Source: a bacterium UBP15_UBA6099
Lineage (GTDB): Bacteria > UBP15 > UBA6099
Direction: 5' to 3'
Length of the DNA: 53,603 nt
NCBI GenBank assembly: GCA_002435745.1
Contig: DIWT01000025.1
Coordinates: 1 to 53,603 of the forward strand
Made by a program: the position numbers and the translations under genes. Positions 17,680 to 26,807 of this stretch are shown in pieces (position 1 is the first letter of the stretch; each line of letters starts with the position of its first letter). Below the pieces are notes generated by a model that worked only from the letters and a program-made list of their open reading frames with translations, had not been told where the DNA came from and made no database searches.

Positions 17680-17745
17680 TTTTATCTGACGAGCGCGATG
17701 GAGAGACATCCCTCCGTCCGCGCGAGATACGAAAGGCCGCAACCG

Positions 17746-18444
17746 ATGACAACGAAAATTGCCGATTTATTCGACCTCGAAGAATTCAGGTTCAAAGACG
17801 TTTTTTCAGGAATTGAAGCACCGTGGGAAGCCCTATCCTCTATCGGCTCTTATATAGCTTCTGCGGGAACTCCACGAATCCTCGGCAAGGTGTCTCCCGG
17901 CGCGTGGCTCGAAGGCGACATGATATCCATCGGCGCGGGCAGCGTCGTCGAACCCGGAGCTATGATTATCGGCCCCGCCCTCATCGGCGAAAATTGCGCT
18001 ATCCGTCAAGGCGCTTATCTTCGCGGCAACGTTATCGCGGGCGACGGCTCGGTCATCGGACACACCACCGAAGTCAAAAACTCTATCTTCCTCAACGGCT
18101 CCAAAGCTTCCCACTTCGCTTATGTCGGCGACAGCATTCTCGGTTCAAACGTCAACCTCGGCGCCGGAACCAAACTCGCAAATTTCAAAGTCGATACTGG
18201 CGAACGCTCCGTATCAGTCCGTTTATCAGACGGCTCCGCTTTACCCACGGGCAGACGAAAACTCGGAGCCTTAATTGGCGACGGCTCCGAACTCGGTTGC
18301 AACTCTGTCACCATGCCCGGCGCGATTATCGGCAAACGCTGCATCATCTATCCATGTTCTGTGGTTCGCGGTTATGTGCCTCCCGATACCATTATCAAGC
18401 TCCGTCAGGAATTCATCGCGAACTCGCGAAAACAGCCTGATTGA
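17746..18444 (+). CDS. Left-handed beta-helix (hexapeptide repeat) transferase-like protein
   Basis: A 232-residue protein dominated by hexapeptide repeats from about residue 55 (SIGAGSVVEPGAMI, ALIGENCAIRQGA, GDGSVIG and so on), ending in a short helix. It resembles the C-terminal acetyltransferase half of GlmU and UDP-sugar pyrophosphorylase-related proteins, without a nucleotidyltransferase domain. Acyltransferase activity is possible but not demonstrable. The frame is open far upstream (to 17449), but those residues are low-complexity and lie before the promoter. I prefer ATG at 17746, with GAAAGG nine bases upstream; ATG at 17698 is the alternative. Confidence 0.8.
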   Translation: MTTKIADLFDLEEFRFKDVFSGIEAPWEALSSIGSYIASAGTPRILGKVSPGAWLEGDMISIGAGSVVEPGAMIIGPALIGENCAIRQGAYLRGNVIAGDGSVIGHTTEVKNSIFLNGSKASHFAYVGDSILGSNVNLGAGTKLANFKVDTGERSVSVRLSDGSALPTGRRKLGALIGDGSELGCNSVTMPGAIIGKRCIIYPCSVVRGYVPPDTIIKLRQEFIANSRKQPD

Positions 18445-18580
18445 TTGTCTCAAAAAGCCTTTTGACAATTACAAGTTTTCCATAATTGCTGTTGTTGATT
18501 TTTAAATCAAACGACAAATCAGACACCTGAATATTGATTTAAATCACACAAATATTCCTTTTTTTACTAGCATTTCTTAA

Positions 18581-18609
18581 TTGACACATTACGATATGCT
18601 AGCTATATT
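18581..18609 (+). promoter_or_regulatory. Strong sigma70-type promoter for the PUR-domain gene
   Basis: TTGACA at 18581-18586 is followed after exactly 17 bases by TATATT at 18604-18609. The predicted start near 18616 gives a leader of about 50 bases. This is among the best consensus promoters in the window. Just upstream, TTTAAATCAA (18501-18510) and TTGATTTAAA (18534-18543) form an inverted repeat that could be regulatory. Confidence 0.75.
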
Positions 18610-18667
18610 TTTATTCATAGGCGGCGCATGCGGCGTTTTATGGGAAATTTTACTAGTGAGGTGAAGG

Positions 18668-18871
18668 ATGGAGGAGACGACAATCTTCAGCAAGAAAATC
18701 ATCACAAGGAACAAGGCCTTTTTTCTTGATCTTAAAGAGAATCCCAACGGCAAATTCCTGAAAGTGACTGAAAGCAACGGCGAAAAACGCAGTTTCATTT
18801 TTATCCCCGAAGAAGGACTCAAGGAATTCGGCGAATCCATCGGGGAAATCATAAGCGAACACGTCGGCTAA
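18668..18871 (+). CDS. PUR-domain (DUF3276-like) nucleic-acid-binding protein
   Basis: A 67-residue single PUR repeat. The pattern IITRNKAFFLDLKENPNGK, then FLKVTES and FIFIPEEGLKEFGESIGEII, matches bacterial PUR-alpha-like proteins, small homodimers that bind single-stranded DNA or RNA (the Borrelia BpuR protein is the studied example). GAGGTGAAGG lies directly before ATG. It stands alone under a strong promoter, which suggests abundant expression of a nucleoid or RNA-binding protein. The target is unknown. Confidence 0.8.
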   Translation: MEETTIFSKKIITRNKAFFLDLKENPNGKFLKVTESNGEKRSFIFIPEEGLKEFGESIGEIISEHVG

Positions 18872-19052
18872 AACAGCGAAAGCGCATTATCAAAACTTCT
18901 AAAAACCATCGTCGGTCTTTGTTTTTTCAACTCAGAATATTTCCTTCATGGCGGTTTTGAATTTTTTAGACTCCATTTTCAATGATCCCGGCGCTTTCAT
19001 CTTCTTAGCTATCCCTTCCATCCAATGCCCGCTCGCTATTGAGGAGCCAAAT

Positions 19053-19073
19053 ATGTTCGATTACAATGAATAA
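19053..19073 (+). other. Six-codon mini-ORF upstream of the DUF58 gene
   Basis: GAGGAG at 19041-19046 is followed after six bases by ATG and the codons for MFDYNE, then TAA. It ends 71 bases before the DUF58 start, whose own ribosome binding site (GGAG, about 13 bases away) is poor. It could be a regulatory leader peptide or the remnant of a deleted gene; a MoxR ATPase would normally be expected in this place. Evidence is only the binding site. Confidence 0.2.
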
Positions 19074-19144
19074 CAGACGCGACGCGTTTTGAAACGGTAG
19101 TTTCGCCGCGACCGGCCCGCGGACACTGGAGACAAGCCTGAACA

Positions 19145-20056
19145 ATGCCGAATGGCGATAACAACAGAACATTATCCCCGGAGTTGATCGATAAAATCGC
19201 TCGCATGGAGTTGACGGCGCGGACCGCCGCCGACGGGCTTCTAGCCGGCATGCACAGATCGAACGCCAAAGGATTCAACGTAGAGTTCCTCGAACACCGG
19301 CCTTACAGTCCGGGAGACGACATCCGGCACATCGACTGGAAAGCGCGCGCAAAAAGCGGAAAGTATTTCATCAAGCTACGCGAGGAAGAACGCAACATCC
19401 AAGCGCACATCGTCGCGGACGCCAGCGCCTCTATGGACTTCGGAGCCGGAGACTCTTCAAACAAATGGGATCGTTGCGCCCTTCTGGCGTCGTCCGTCGC
19501 ATATCTTCTGCTAAAACAGGGGGACGCCGTCGGGCTGTCGCTTGCCGGAGGGCAAGCGCCTGTGTCCCGCGCGGAGCATCGGGCCTCGCGCGGACAGTTG
19601 CACAGGCTGATATCCATCCTCGCCGCCGCCCGGCCCGCCGGAGCCGCCTCGCTCGCCGCGGAGCTTGCCGCTTCCGCAGACCTGCTCAAACGTCGCTCTT
19701 TCGTCATCGTCTTCTCCGACCTTCTTGAGCCGCCAGAACCTGTCATGGATAGCCTCAGAGCGCTTCGCGGGCGCGGCAACGACGCCACTATCTTCCATAT
19801 ACTCTCTCCGGAAGAGACTGATTTCCCTTTCGCAAAGGCCGCGAAGTTCATAGACCCGGAATCCGGCGCGTTCATATCGGCGGACCCCTCGGCGGTCAGG
19901 GCCGCATACATCAAAGCTCTCTCGTCCTTCACTCGCGGTTACAAGGAGTTCTGCGCTAGGATGGACATCGACTACGTCAGCGCTCCCACCTCGGCATCCC
20001 CGGAAGAAACTCTCCTTAAATATCTCGAATCCAGAGGAAGAAGGGCGGGATGGTAG
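19145..20056 (+). CDS. DUF58 domain protein (MoxR-associated type)
   Basis: A 303-residue protein with the DUF58 hallmark near residues 50-85 (EHRPYSPGDDIRHIDWKARAKSG). It continues into a von-Willebrand-like fold with DASAS as a metal-site motif. DUF58 proteins usually work with a MoxR AAA ATPase and BatA-like membrane proteins in envelope or metalloprotein maturation. The BatA-like gene follows with a seven-base overlap, but no MoxR gene is found upstream, where only the PUR gene and a mini-ORF occur. The start was chosen because the residues before the DUF58 motif match the family's usual N terminus. Confidence 0.88.
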   Translation: MPNGDNNRTLSPELIDKIARMELTARTAADGLLAGMHRSNAKGFNVEFLEHRPYSPGDDIRHIDWKARAKSGKYFIKLREEERNIQAHIVADASASMDFGAGDSSNKWDRCALLASSVAYLLLKQGDAVGLSLAGGQAPVSRAEHRASRGQLHRLISILAAARPAGAASLAAELAASADLLKRRSFVIVFSDLLEPPEPVMDSLRALRGRGNDATIFHILSPEETDFPFAKAAKFIDPESGAFISADPSAVRAAYIKALSSFTRGYKEFCARMDIDYVSAPTSASPEETLLKYLESRGRRAGW

Positions 20057-22167
20057 AAATGGCGTTCCTTCAATCCGCCCTTTTGTTCGGATTGGCCATC
20101 GTGGCCATACCCATTGCGCTCCATCTTTTTATGAGGCGACGCCTGAAGAGCCTGCCGTTCCCGGCTCTGATGTTGCTGACAGGCTCCAGCCGAAAAAGCA
20201 TGCGCGCCCTCACCCCTCGCCAGTGGCTCGTGATGCTTTTAAGGATGGCCGCGCTCGCCGCTATCGTCGCCGCCGCCGCTCAACCTGTCATCAGGGGCTT
20301 ATCGCTCCCGCTCCCCGGCGCGGCTTCCTCTACGACCGTCCATGTCATTCTCGACAACTCTCCGGGCATGAACGCAAAACACAACGGCGTCTCCCTCTTC
20401 GAGCTTGCCAAAGCGGCCGCTGAAAAGATTGTCGCCGTCTCATCCCGCGAAGACGATGTCAGCCTCGAACTTGCCTGCGAAACCCCGTCCGGCCCCCTGC
20501 CCCGCGATCCAGCCGCCCTTTCCGACTCGATACGAAAATCCACAACATCATATTGCTCTCCGGACTTGGGGCTTATTATCAACCGCGCCGTCCGCTCCAT
20601 GAGAGATGTTCGCTCAGTAGAAAAAAAAATAGTCGTTCTCTCCGATTTGCGGAGAAACGTTTTTATCGCTCCGCCGCTTGATCACGCAAAAGGCGACCCT
20701 GACATCATTTTTGTCAATTTATCGCAGGGACTAAAGGTTAACGACCTTTCTATAGCCGAAATCGAAACTCCTCTATATCCCTCTCCCGGCGAAGAACTAA
20801 AAATCTGTTACCGATTGAAAGGCGACGCCCCTGCCGGCGCGGCGCTGAACGTCGATCTGTTCATAGACGCGGATAAAAGAGGCGAGCAGTCAGTTCTCAT
20901 GGACGAACACGGCGACGCCGCTGGTTGCTTCTCCGTCACCCTCGGCGAGTCGGGTCACGCCGCGGGCAGAATCGCGGCGCGCGGCGACGGGCTTCCAGAC
21001 GATATTTCCAAAAGATTCATAATATCAGCGCGCGAAAAAATGAAGCTCGCTCTGGTCGCTTCTAAAGAATCGATGCGGGACCCGGAGAGCGGAGCTTTCT
21101 ATCTTCTTCGCGGTCTTCGCGCCGCCACTGGCGCGGGAGGCGGAGCGCGCTCCATCGAACTTTCCACGCTATCCCCGGATGGCATCGACGCCCGCGCTCT
21201 GTCCGACTTCGACGCCGTCATAGTTTTCGACCCCTCAGGCTTGAATCCTAAAGGCCTCGCGGCGATGGCGGACTTCGTTTCCTCCGGCGGCGGCGCTATC
21301 CTGACGGCTTCAAAATCAATCTCAGCCAACCAAGCTGTGGCTCGCGCTTTATTCTCAAATTCGATTTCAATCTCCGAACGCGCGGGCGACTCCGGCTCCG
21401 AAGACGCTTTTCTCACTGTGGGCGACGTCGATTCCGCTCATCCGATTTTCTCCGCGTTGTCCGGAAAAGTCTTCGCCGCTTTCAGAGAGACCCGCTTCAA
21501 TCCGCATTGCGCCGTCGCTGCGGTCAATCCTGAAATTTCCTCTCCGGCGGCCTTTTCCGACGATTCTCCGCTTATCGTCGAAAGAGCCGCTAAGGGCGGC
21601 GGAGGCGCTGTGTTTTTTGCCACAGATCTCTCCCCGGCATCGACGAACTTTCCTCTGAAAACGGCGTTCGTTCCCATTCTCCTCCTTGCCGCAAAACATC
21701 TCAGCGACTCTTCGCAGTCCTCTGAATATGAGTTCATCTACGGACGTCGCGCGAGAATTAGAGCGGACGCGGCGGGCGCGCCCGAACTTTCCGTCTTGAA
21801 TATGGAATCCGGCGACGAATTCACTTTCGCCGAAATAGAGCGAGGCGGCGGCGTATACTCTCCTGAGAGCGGCGTTCCTCTCCCTCCCGGCTCCTATAAG
21901 GCGCTCCATCCGGATGATGACCGCGCGCTCGCCGTGTTCGTGATCAATCCGGACGAATCTTATAAAACCTCTCGCCCCCGGCCTCTTGATGATTTGTTAA
22001 CAACATACAAAGACTGGAAAGCGAAATCTTTGCCAGCTTCAAGTTTTTCGGGGTCGAACTTCCCCGGCGATATATTCTCTGACAAAGGGGCCGCTCTCTG
22101 GTTTCCTTTGCTGTTCCTGTCCGTCGGGCTTCTGTTGATCGAGACGTTTGTTGTCAATAAAAGATAA
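20050..22167 (+). CDS. BatA-like membrane protein with degenerate VWA domain
   Basis: A 705-residue membrane protein. The N terminus has the BatA/aerotolerance signature: a first transmembrane helix, then HLFMRRRLKSLPFPALMLL, then a second helix at about residues 60-78. A VWA-like region begins VHVILDNSPGM, where DNSPG is a weak form of DxSxS. A long periplasmic region follows, including a glutamine-amidotransferase-like fold segment around 330-490 (FDAVIVFDPSG). A C-terminal helix precedes VVNKR. It overlaps the DUF58 gene. An ATG three codons later is an alternative start. Confidence 0.82.
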   Translation: MVEMAFLQSALLFGLAIVAIPIALHLFMRRRLKSLPFPALMLLTGSSRKSMRALTPRQWLVMLLRMAALAAIVAAAAQPVIRGLSLPLPGAASSTTVHVILDNSPGMNAKHNGVSLFELAKAAAEKIVAVSSREDDVSLELACETPSGPLPRDPAALSDSIRKSTTSYCSPDLGLIINRAVRSMRDVRSVEKKIVVLSDLRRNVFIAPPLDHAKGDPDIIFVNLSQGLKVNDLSIAEIETPLYPSPGEELKICYRLKGDAPAGAALNVDLFIDADKRGEQSVLMDEHGDAAGCFSVTLGESGHAAGRIAARGDGLPDDISKRFIISAREKMKLALVASKESMRDPESGAFYLLRGLRAATGAGGGARSIELSTLSPDGIDARALSDFDAVIVFDPSGLNPKGLAAMADFVSSGGGAILTASKSISANQAVARALFSNSISISERAGDSGSEDAFLTVGDVDSAHPIFSALSGKVFAAFRETRFNPHCAVAAVNPEISSPAAFSDDSPLIVERAAKGGGGAVFFATDLSPASTNFPLKTAFVPILLLAAKHLSDSSQSSEYEFIYGRRARIRADAAGAPELSVLNMESGDEFTFAEIERGGGVYSPESGVPLPPGSYKALHPDDDRALAVFVINPDESYKTSRPRPLDDLLTTYKDWKAKSLPASSFSGSNFPGDIFSDKGAALWFPLLFLSVGLLLIETFVVNKR

Positions 22168-22215
22168 CGCGCAAACGGCGCGTCAAGAACGCTGCCGACA
22201 TATCGGAGGGCAATA

Positions 22216-25002
22216 ATGAATTATCAAACTACGTTCCACAAAAAAAACAACGCGAACGACACAAGCGCTGCGCGGGCAATAAGAAGGATTTTCTCGTTAA
22301 TCCCCGCCCTGCTTCTGCTCTCATGCGTCTCCGCCGCGGCAGACGCGTCGGACGCGCGCCGCGTCGTTCTGGACAACGGCCTGACCGTCATAACAAAGGA
22401 AATCAGAACCGCTCCGATAGTCGATTTCGCCGTCTGGCAAAAAGTGGGAGCCAGAAACGAGCCTGAAGGCCAAACTGGCATATCTCACATGCTTGAGCAC
22501 ATGGCGTTCAAAGGCTCGCAGAAATTCCCGCAACCGGGAGACGCGGACGCCTTAATCCGCAGGCTGGGCGGCAGCGCCAACGCCGGCACAAGCTCCGATT
22601 ACACCGTTTATTATTCGACAATGCCCTCCGGCAGCTACGAGGCCGCTATCGAAATAGAGGCGGACAGGATGCGCGGGCTTCTCCTGCGCGAGGAGGACTT
22701 CGCGACCGAGCGGGATGTCGTCGTCGAAGAACGCAAGATGAGGTACGAGGACAGCGCCACAGGGCTGTTTTGGGAAGAGATTGACTCGGCGGCTTTCAAA
22801 ATTCATCCCTATCGCAACCCCGTCATCGGCTGGATGTCCGACATCAAAACATACGACATCGACAAGATAAGAGAGTATTACCGCTCAATGTACGCGCCCG
22901 ACAACGCGGTAATCGTGGCTGTCGGCGACTTCGACACAGAGGCGATGCTGAAGAAAATCAGGGACGAGTTCGGCTCCATACCGCGCGTCGAACGAGCGCC
23001 TCGCTCGGTCAGGGTCGAGCCACCCAGAAACGCGGACAAACGCGTCGTAGTCGAAAGCGACAAAACAAATCTCGCCTACGTCGTATGGGCGTACAACGCT
23101 CCGTCCATAACCGGCGATGACAGCCCGGCGCTTGAAGTCGCGGCGGCGGCGCTCGGCAGCGGAAGACAATCCCGCCTCTACCGCGCTTTCGTGGAAACCG
23201 GACTCGCGAGTTCCGCCGAAGCCGTTCACGCCACTTACACCGACCCCTATCTTTTCTACATCGAGATCGAGGCTCAGCCCGGAACCGACACAGCAGTCAT
23301 TGAAACCGAGCTTGAAAAGATTATCTCCGACATCAGTTCCAATCCCATTTCCGAATACGAGTTGCAAAAGGCGAAAAACAGATTCGCCGCAGATGAAATA
23401 TTCTCAAACGAAAGCATCCCGATGTACGGAAGAAAACTCGGCTGGTTCGAGGTCGCATCGAGCGATTTCACGAACCTAGACGCATATATGACAAGAATCA
23501 ACGATGTGAGCGCGGAAGACGTTTTGAACGCCGCCCGCAAATATTTCGTCAAATCGTCGCGGACCACGGGCGTTCTTCTTCCTGTTAAAGAGAACGCCGG
23601 CTCCGCCGAAACATCAAAACGCCCATTTCGAAGCTCAAGCCCCGGCAGGATGGATGTGTTCGCTTACGACGGCGGAAACGCGCCCGCGATTAAGGCCGAA
23701 CCCGTCCTTAGCTCTATCAAATCAGGCCGCGTCAATTTCTCTTCGTCAATAAAAAAACGGACGCTTCCGAACGGAATGACAATCATCGTTAGGGAAAACC
23801 CGGCGTTCCCGACCGCGCACATCCGAATGGTCGTCAAGGGCGCCGGCTCCGTCGGAGACGTTCCCGGAATAAGCGGATTGGCAAAACTGACAGCCCGAAG
23901 CCTCAGAAGAGGAACCTCGTCCCGCTCATACGAGGATATAACCTCCGCGCTCGAATTCACAGGAGCCGAACTCGAAATCATGGCGGGAGTCGAAACAGCC
24001 GTCGCCGTAGGAAAATTCCTCAAGGCCGACCTCGACACGGGCATGTCCCTTCTCGCCGATATGATGATTTCTCCCGCGTTTCCGTCTGACGGCGTTGAAA
24101 TCGAGCGCGCCGTCGCCATATCCGAAGCCGAAGCGGCTGACAACAACACAAGAGACAGGGCATGGAGAGCTTTTAATGAAATTCTGTTTGCCGGGCATCC
24201 GTACGGCAATCCACCGGACGGTTCTCCGGACGGCCTTGCCGCCGCTTCCATTGACGACATCAGGTCGTTTCACTCCGCCGCGTACAGGCCGGACGCCGCG
24301 ATGCTTGTCGTCTCAGGCGATGTGACGATTGAAGAAATTGAAGCTCTCGCCATGAAGGAGTTCGGCACATGGAGCGCTCCCGTCTCGCCCCTCTGGCGCG
24401 CCCCCGCTCCGGCTCCGCTTGCTTCGCCGAATCGCAAACACTCCGAGATGCCCGAAAAAGTCCAGAATGTCTTCTTTATGGGATTTCCCACTATGCTTCC
24501 CTCCCATCCTGACTATCCGGCGTATGAACTCATGACGAACATCCTCGCGGGCGGCGACCTGACATCCCGCCTCTATCAGTCCATCCGCGAAAAAGAGGGG
24601 CTTGTCTATTACGTGTACGGCTACGACGCTCCTCGCGCTTTCGGCTCAACTTTTCAGATAACGGGCGGCGTCGCGCCGGACAAACTGGAAAGAGCCGTCG
24701 AGCTTGCCGCGCTGGAGATAAAACGAATCCAGACGGAGCCTGTGTCGGACATCGAACTCGAAGACGCAAAGAGCCACGCTACGGGCCAGCTTCCTCTCGC
24801 AATCGAAACCAACGACAAGGCCGCGCGGGTAATCGCCGACTTGGAATACCACGGCAGGCCCTTTGACACGATTGACAATTACGCGTCGATTATAGATAAA
24901 ATCACTGCCGATGATATAATGAGAGTTGCGCGCGAAGGACTTAACTCCGAGGCTACGGCGATAGGCGTCGCGGGGCCGCCCATAAGCGGCGCGCGTTTCT
25001 AA
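22216..25002 (+). CDS. M16 family zinc peptidase, two-domain, probable lipoprotein
   Basis: A 928-residue double M16 (pitrilysin-like) peptidase. The leader is hydrophobic and ends LLSC with Cys37, a lipobox, so it is probably a lipoprotein in the periplasm. The N-terminal unit has the inverted zinc motif HMLEH (H91, E94, H95) and the distal glutamate E171 in VVEERKM. The C-terminal unit, from about residue 515, lacks HxxEH (ISGLAKLTARSL in its place), as usual for the non-catalytic half. GGAGGG lies six bases before ATG. It follows the BatA-like gene by 48 bases and precedes the ManC-like gene by 16. Confidence 0.92.
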   Translation: MNYQTTFHKKNNANDTSAARAIRRIFSLIPALLLLSCVSAAADASDARRVVLDNGLTVITKEIRTAPIVDFAVWQKVGARNEPEGQTGISHMLEHMAFKGSQKFPQPGDADALIRRLGGSANAGTSSDYTVYYSTMPSGSYEAAIEIEADRMRGLLLREEDFATERDVVVEERKMRYEDSATGLFWEEIDSAAFKIHPYRNPVIGWMSDIKTYDIDKIREYYRSMYAPDNAVIVAVGDFDTEAMLKKIRDEFGSIPRVERAPRSVRVEPPRNADKRVVVESDKTNLAYVVWAYNAPSITGDDSPALEVAAAALGSGRQSRLYRAFVETGLASSAEAVHATYTDPYLFYIEIEAQPGTDTAVIETELEKIISDISSNPISEYELQKAKNRFAADEIFSNESIPMYGRKLGWFEVASSDFTNLDAYMTRINDVSAEDVLNAARKYFVKSSRTTGVLLPVKENAGSAETSKRPFRSSSPGRMDVFAYDGGNAPAIKAEPVLSSIKSGRVNFSSSIKKRTLPNGMTIIVRENPAFPTAHIRMVVKGAGSVGDVPGISGLAKLTARSLRRGTSSRSYEDITSALEFTGAELEIMAGVETAVAVGKFLKADLDTGMSLLADMMISPAFPSDGVEIERAVAISEAEAADNNTRDRAWRAFNEILFAGHPYGNPPDGSPDGLAAASIDDIRSFHSAAYRPDAAMLVVSGDVTIEEIEALAMKEFGTWSAPVSPLWRAPAPAPLASPNRKHSEMPEKVQNVFFMGFPTMLPSHPDYPAYELMTNILAGGDLTSRLYQSIREKEGLVYYVYGYDAPRAFGSTFQITGGVAPDKLERAVELAALEIKRIQTEPVSDIELEDAKSHATGQLPLAIETNDKAARVIADLEYHGRPFDTIDNYASIIDKITADDIMRVAREGLNSEATAIGVAGPPISGARF

Positions 25003-25018
25003 AAGGACGGAACGGAAC

Positions 25019-26098
25019 ATGCGAGACATCTATTCCGTGGTCATGGCGGGCGGGCGCGGCTCCAGATTCTGGCCCCGCAGCAGAAAGACCAACTCCAAGC
25101 AGACTCTCAACATCGTCGGCAGAAACACCATGATTCAGGACACCGTCAACCGCCTCGTTCCCGTAAACGGCGCGGAAAAAGTTCTGGTCGTCACGAACTC
25201 CCTTCTCGAAGGCAAAATACGCGCCCAGCTCCCGATGCTGCCGGACGGCAACATAATTGTCGAGCCTGAAAGCAGAGGAACCGCCCCCTGCATAGGATTG
25301 GCAGCGGTCGTCATTCAAAATATTTCTCCCGGCGCGACTATGGCGTGCTTCGCGGCGGATCATCTCATAACCGACCTGCCCCGCTTCCATTCCGACGTCA
25401 TTTTCGCGGCTCAGGTGGCCTCCGAGCTTAATGTTCTTGTCGCGTTCGGAGTTCCGATCAAGCGCGCCGACCCCGGCCTCGGCTATATCCAAGCAGGCGA
25501 TATATTAAAGACGTCCGACGACAACCCGGCCAGAAAAGTCGCAAGGTTCATCGAGAAACCGGACATGGAAACCGCTCTCCGCTTCGCTCAGGACCCCGAT
25601 TACTTCGCCAACAGCGGGATGTTCGTATGGAAAGCCGACACTTTCCTGATAGAGGTTGAAAAGCATCTGCCTGATATGCACGCGGGGCTTATGCGCATCG
25701 CTTCTTCTATGGGCTCTCCGACGGAAATTAAAACGATTGCCGACGCGTTCAGAGGTTTCAAAACAATATCCGTCGATCATGGAGTGATGGAAAAGTCCGA
25801 CAGGGTCGCCATGATTCCGGCGGGCTTCGGCTGGAACGACATCGGAAGCTGGGACTCGCTGTACGACGTCTGGCCGAAAGACGAAAGCGGAAACGCGGCG
25901 ATAGGCAGAACGTTGACCATTGACTCGAACAACAGCCTGATATACAGCCCCAAGAAACTCGTCACGACCATAGGCGTGGAAGATTTAATCATCGTGGAGA
26001 CGGACGACGCCCTGCTCGTCTGCAAAAGAAGCGACGCTCAGAAGGTAAGCGGCGTGGTTGAAATCCTTCGCGGTAAAAAATGGGAAGAATATCTGTAA
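25019..26098 (+). CDS. manC: Mannose-1-phosphate guanylyltransferase
   Basis: A 359-residue GDP-mannose pyrophosphorylase of the ManC type without a C-terminal isomerase domain. Key segments are VVMAGGRGSRFWPRSR (nucleotide binding), CFAADHLI, FIEKPDM, NSGMFVWKADTFL and FGWNDIGSWDSL. It converts mannose-1-phosphate and GTP to GDP-mannose. The intact phosphohexomutase at 38447-39817 could supply the substrate. AAGGA lies upstream of ATG. It is 16 bases after the M16 gene, so it is probably in the same transcript. Confidence 0.92.
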   Translation: MRDIYSVVMAGGRGSRFWPRSRKTNSKQTLNIVGRNTMIQDTVNRLVPVNGAEKVLVVTNSLLEGKIRAQLPMLPDGNIIVEPESRGTAPCIGLAAVVIQNISPGATMACFAADHLITDLPRFHSDVIFAAQVASELNVLVAFGVPIKRADPGLGYIQAGDILKTSDDNPARKVARFIEKPDMETALRFAQDPDYFANSGMFVWKADTFLIEVEKHLPDMHAGLMRIASSMGSPTEIKTIADAFRGFKTISVDHGVMEKSDRVAMIPAGFGWNDIGSWDSLYDVWPKDESGNAAIGRTLTIDSNNSLIYSPKKLVTTIGVEDLIIVETDDALLVCKRSDAQKVSGVVEILRGKKWEEYL

Positions 26099-26165
26099 CG
26101 AACCATAACTACGTCAAGACGGATATGACTCTGTCAGAAATAGCTAAATAACTAAGGAGAACATA

Positions 26166-26756
26166 ATGTCCGAACCGAAAAATCCCGTGTCAGCAAACGA
26201 ACAAGGCCCGCCGGAACGACGCCAGACAATCGTCAGAGGACGAATAACCAAGATAAACGCCGAGAAGGTCAAAGACGCCCCGATTTCAGGCATCGAACTC
26301 GGCGTTGAATTCGACGACGTGAAAGCAAACGGCTCCAACCTCGAAATCTGGTTCACTTACCACGCGATTTACAAACAGGACGTCGGCAAAATCAGCATGT
26401 CCGGATTCCTTATGTTCGAGATGGACGAGCCTAACGTAAAACGGATTGTGGAAAAATTCGAGAAAGAGAAGGAATTCGACGCGCCGCTCGCCGAAAATAT
26501 TGTGAACAGCATTAACTACAAGTGCGGGACAGAGGCCATCCTTCCGGCGAAAGTTCTCGACCTGACCGCGCCGATAGTTCCTCCGAGGATAGGTTTGCGC
26601 ATTTTGAGAGGCGACGGCGCGGAGGCAAACGCCGGAAAACCGGCGCCCGCGCCTCAACAACCTTCCGCTCCCAGAAAACCGGAGCCGGCGGCGGCGCCTC
26701 CGAAATCAGCCCCTTCTTCTCCTTTTGGCGCAAAAGTTCCGCCGCCTTTTAAATAG
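26166..26756 (+). CDS. Unknown protein, possibly SecB-like fold, with Pro/Ala-rich tail
   Basis: A 196-residue protein I cannot name with certainty. Residues 25-140 have alternating strands and a final helix: IELGVEFDDVK, IWFTYHAIYKQDVGKISMSGFLMFE, then VEKFEKEKEFDAPLAENIVNSINYKCGTEAI. This order resembles the SecB-like domains found in archaea and some bacteria. The tail (145-196) is rich in Pro, Ala and Lys and is probably disordered. AAGGAG is seven bases before ATG. It follows manC by 67 bases. A chaperone or adaptor role would be consistent but is not shown. Confidence 0.5.
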   Translation: MSEPKNPVSANEQGPPERRQTIVRGRITKINAEKVKDAPISGIELGVEFDDVKANGSNLEIWFTYHAIYKQDVGKISMSGFLMFEMDEPNVKRIVEKFEKEKEFDAPLAENIVNSINYKCGTEAILPAKVLDLTAPIVPPRIGLRILRGDGAEANAGKPAPAPQQPSAPRKPEPAAAPPKSAPSSPFGAKVPPPFK

Positions 26757-26807
26757 GCGTCCTATGGATGTTTCATCCTGCGAGAGCGGAACGGTCGATT
26801 ATTAAAA

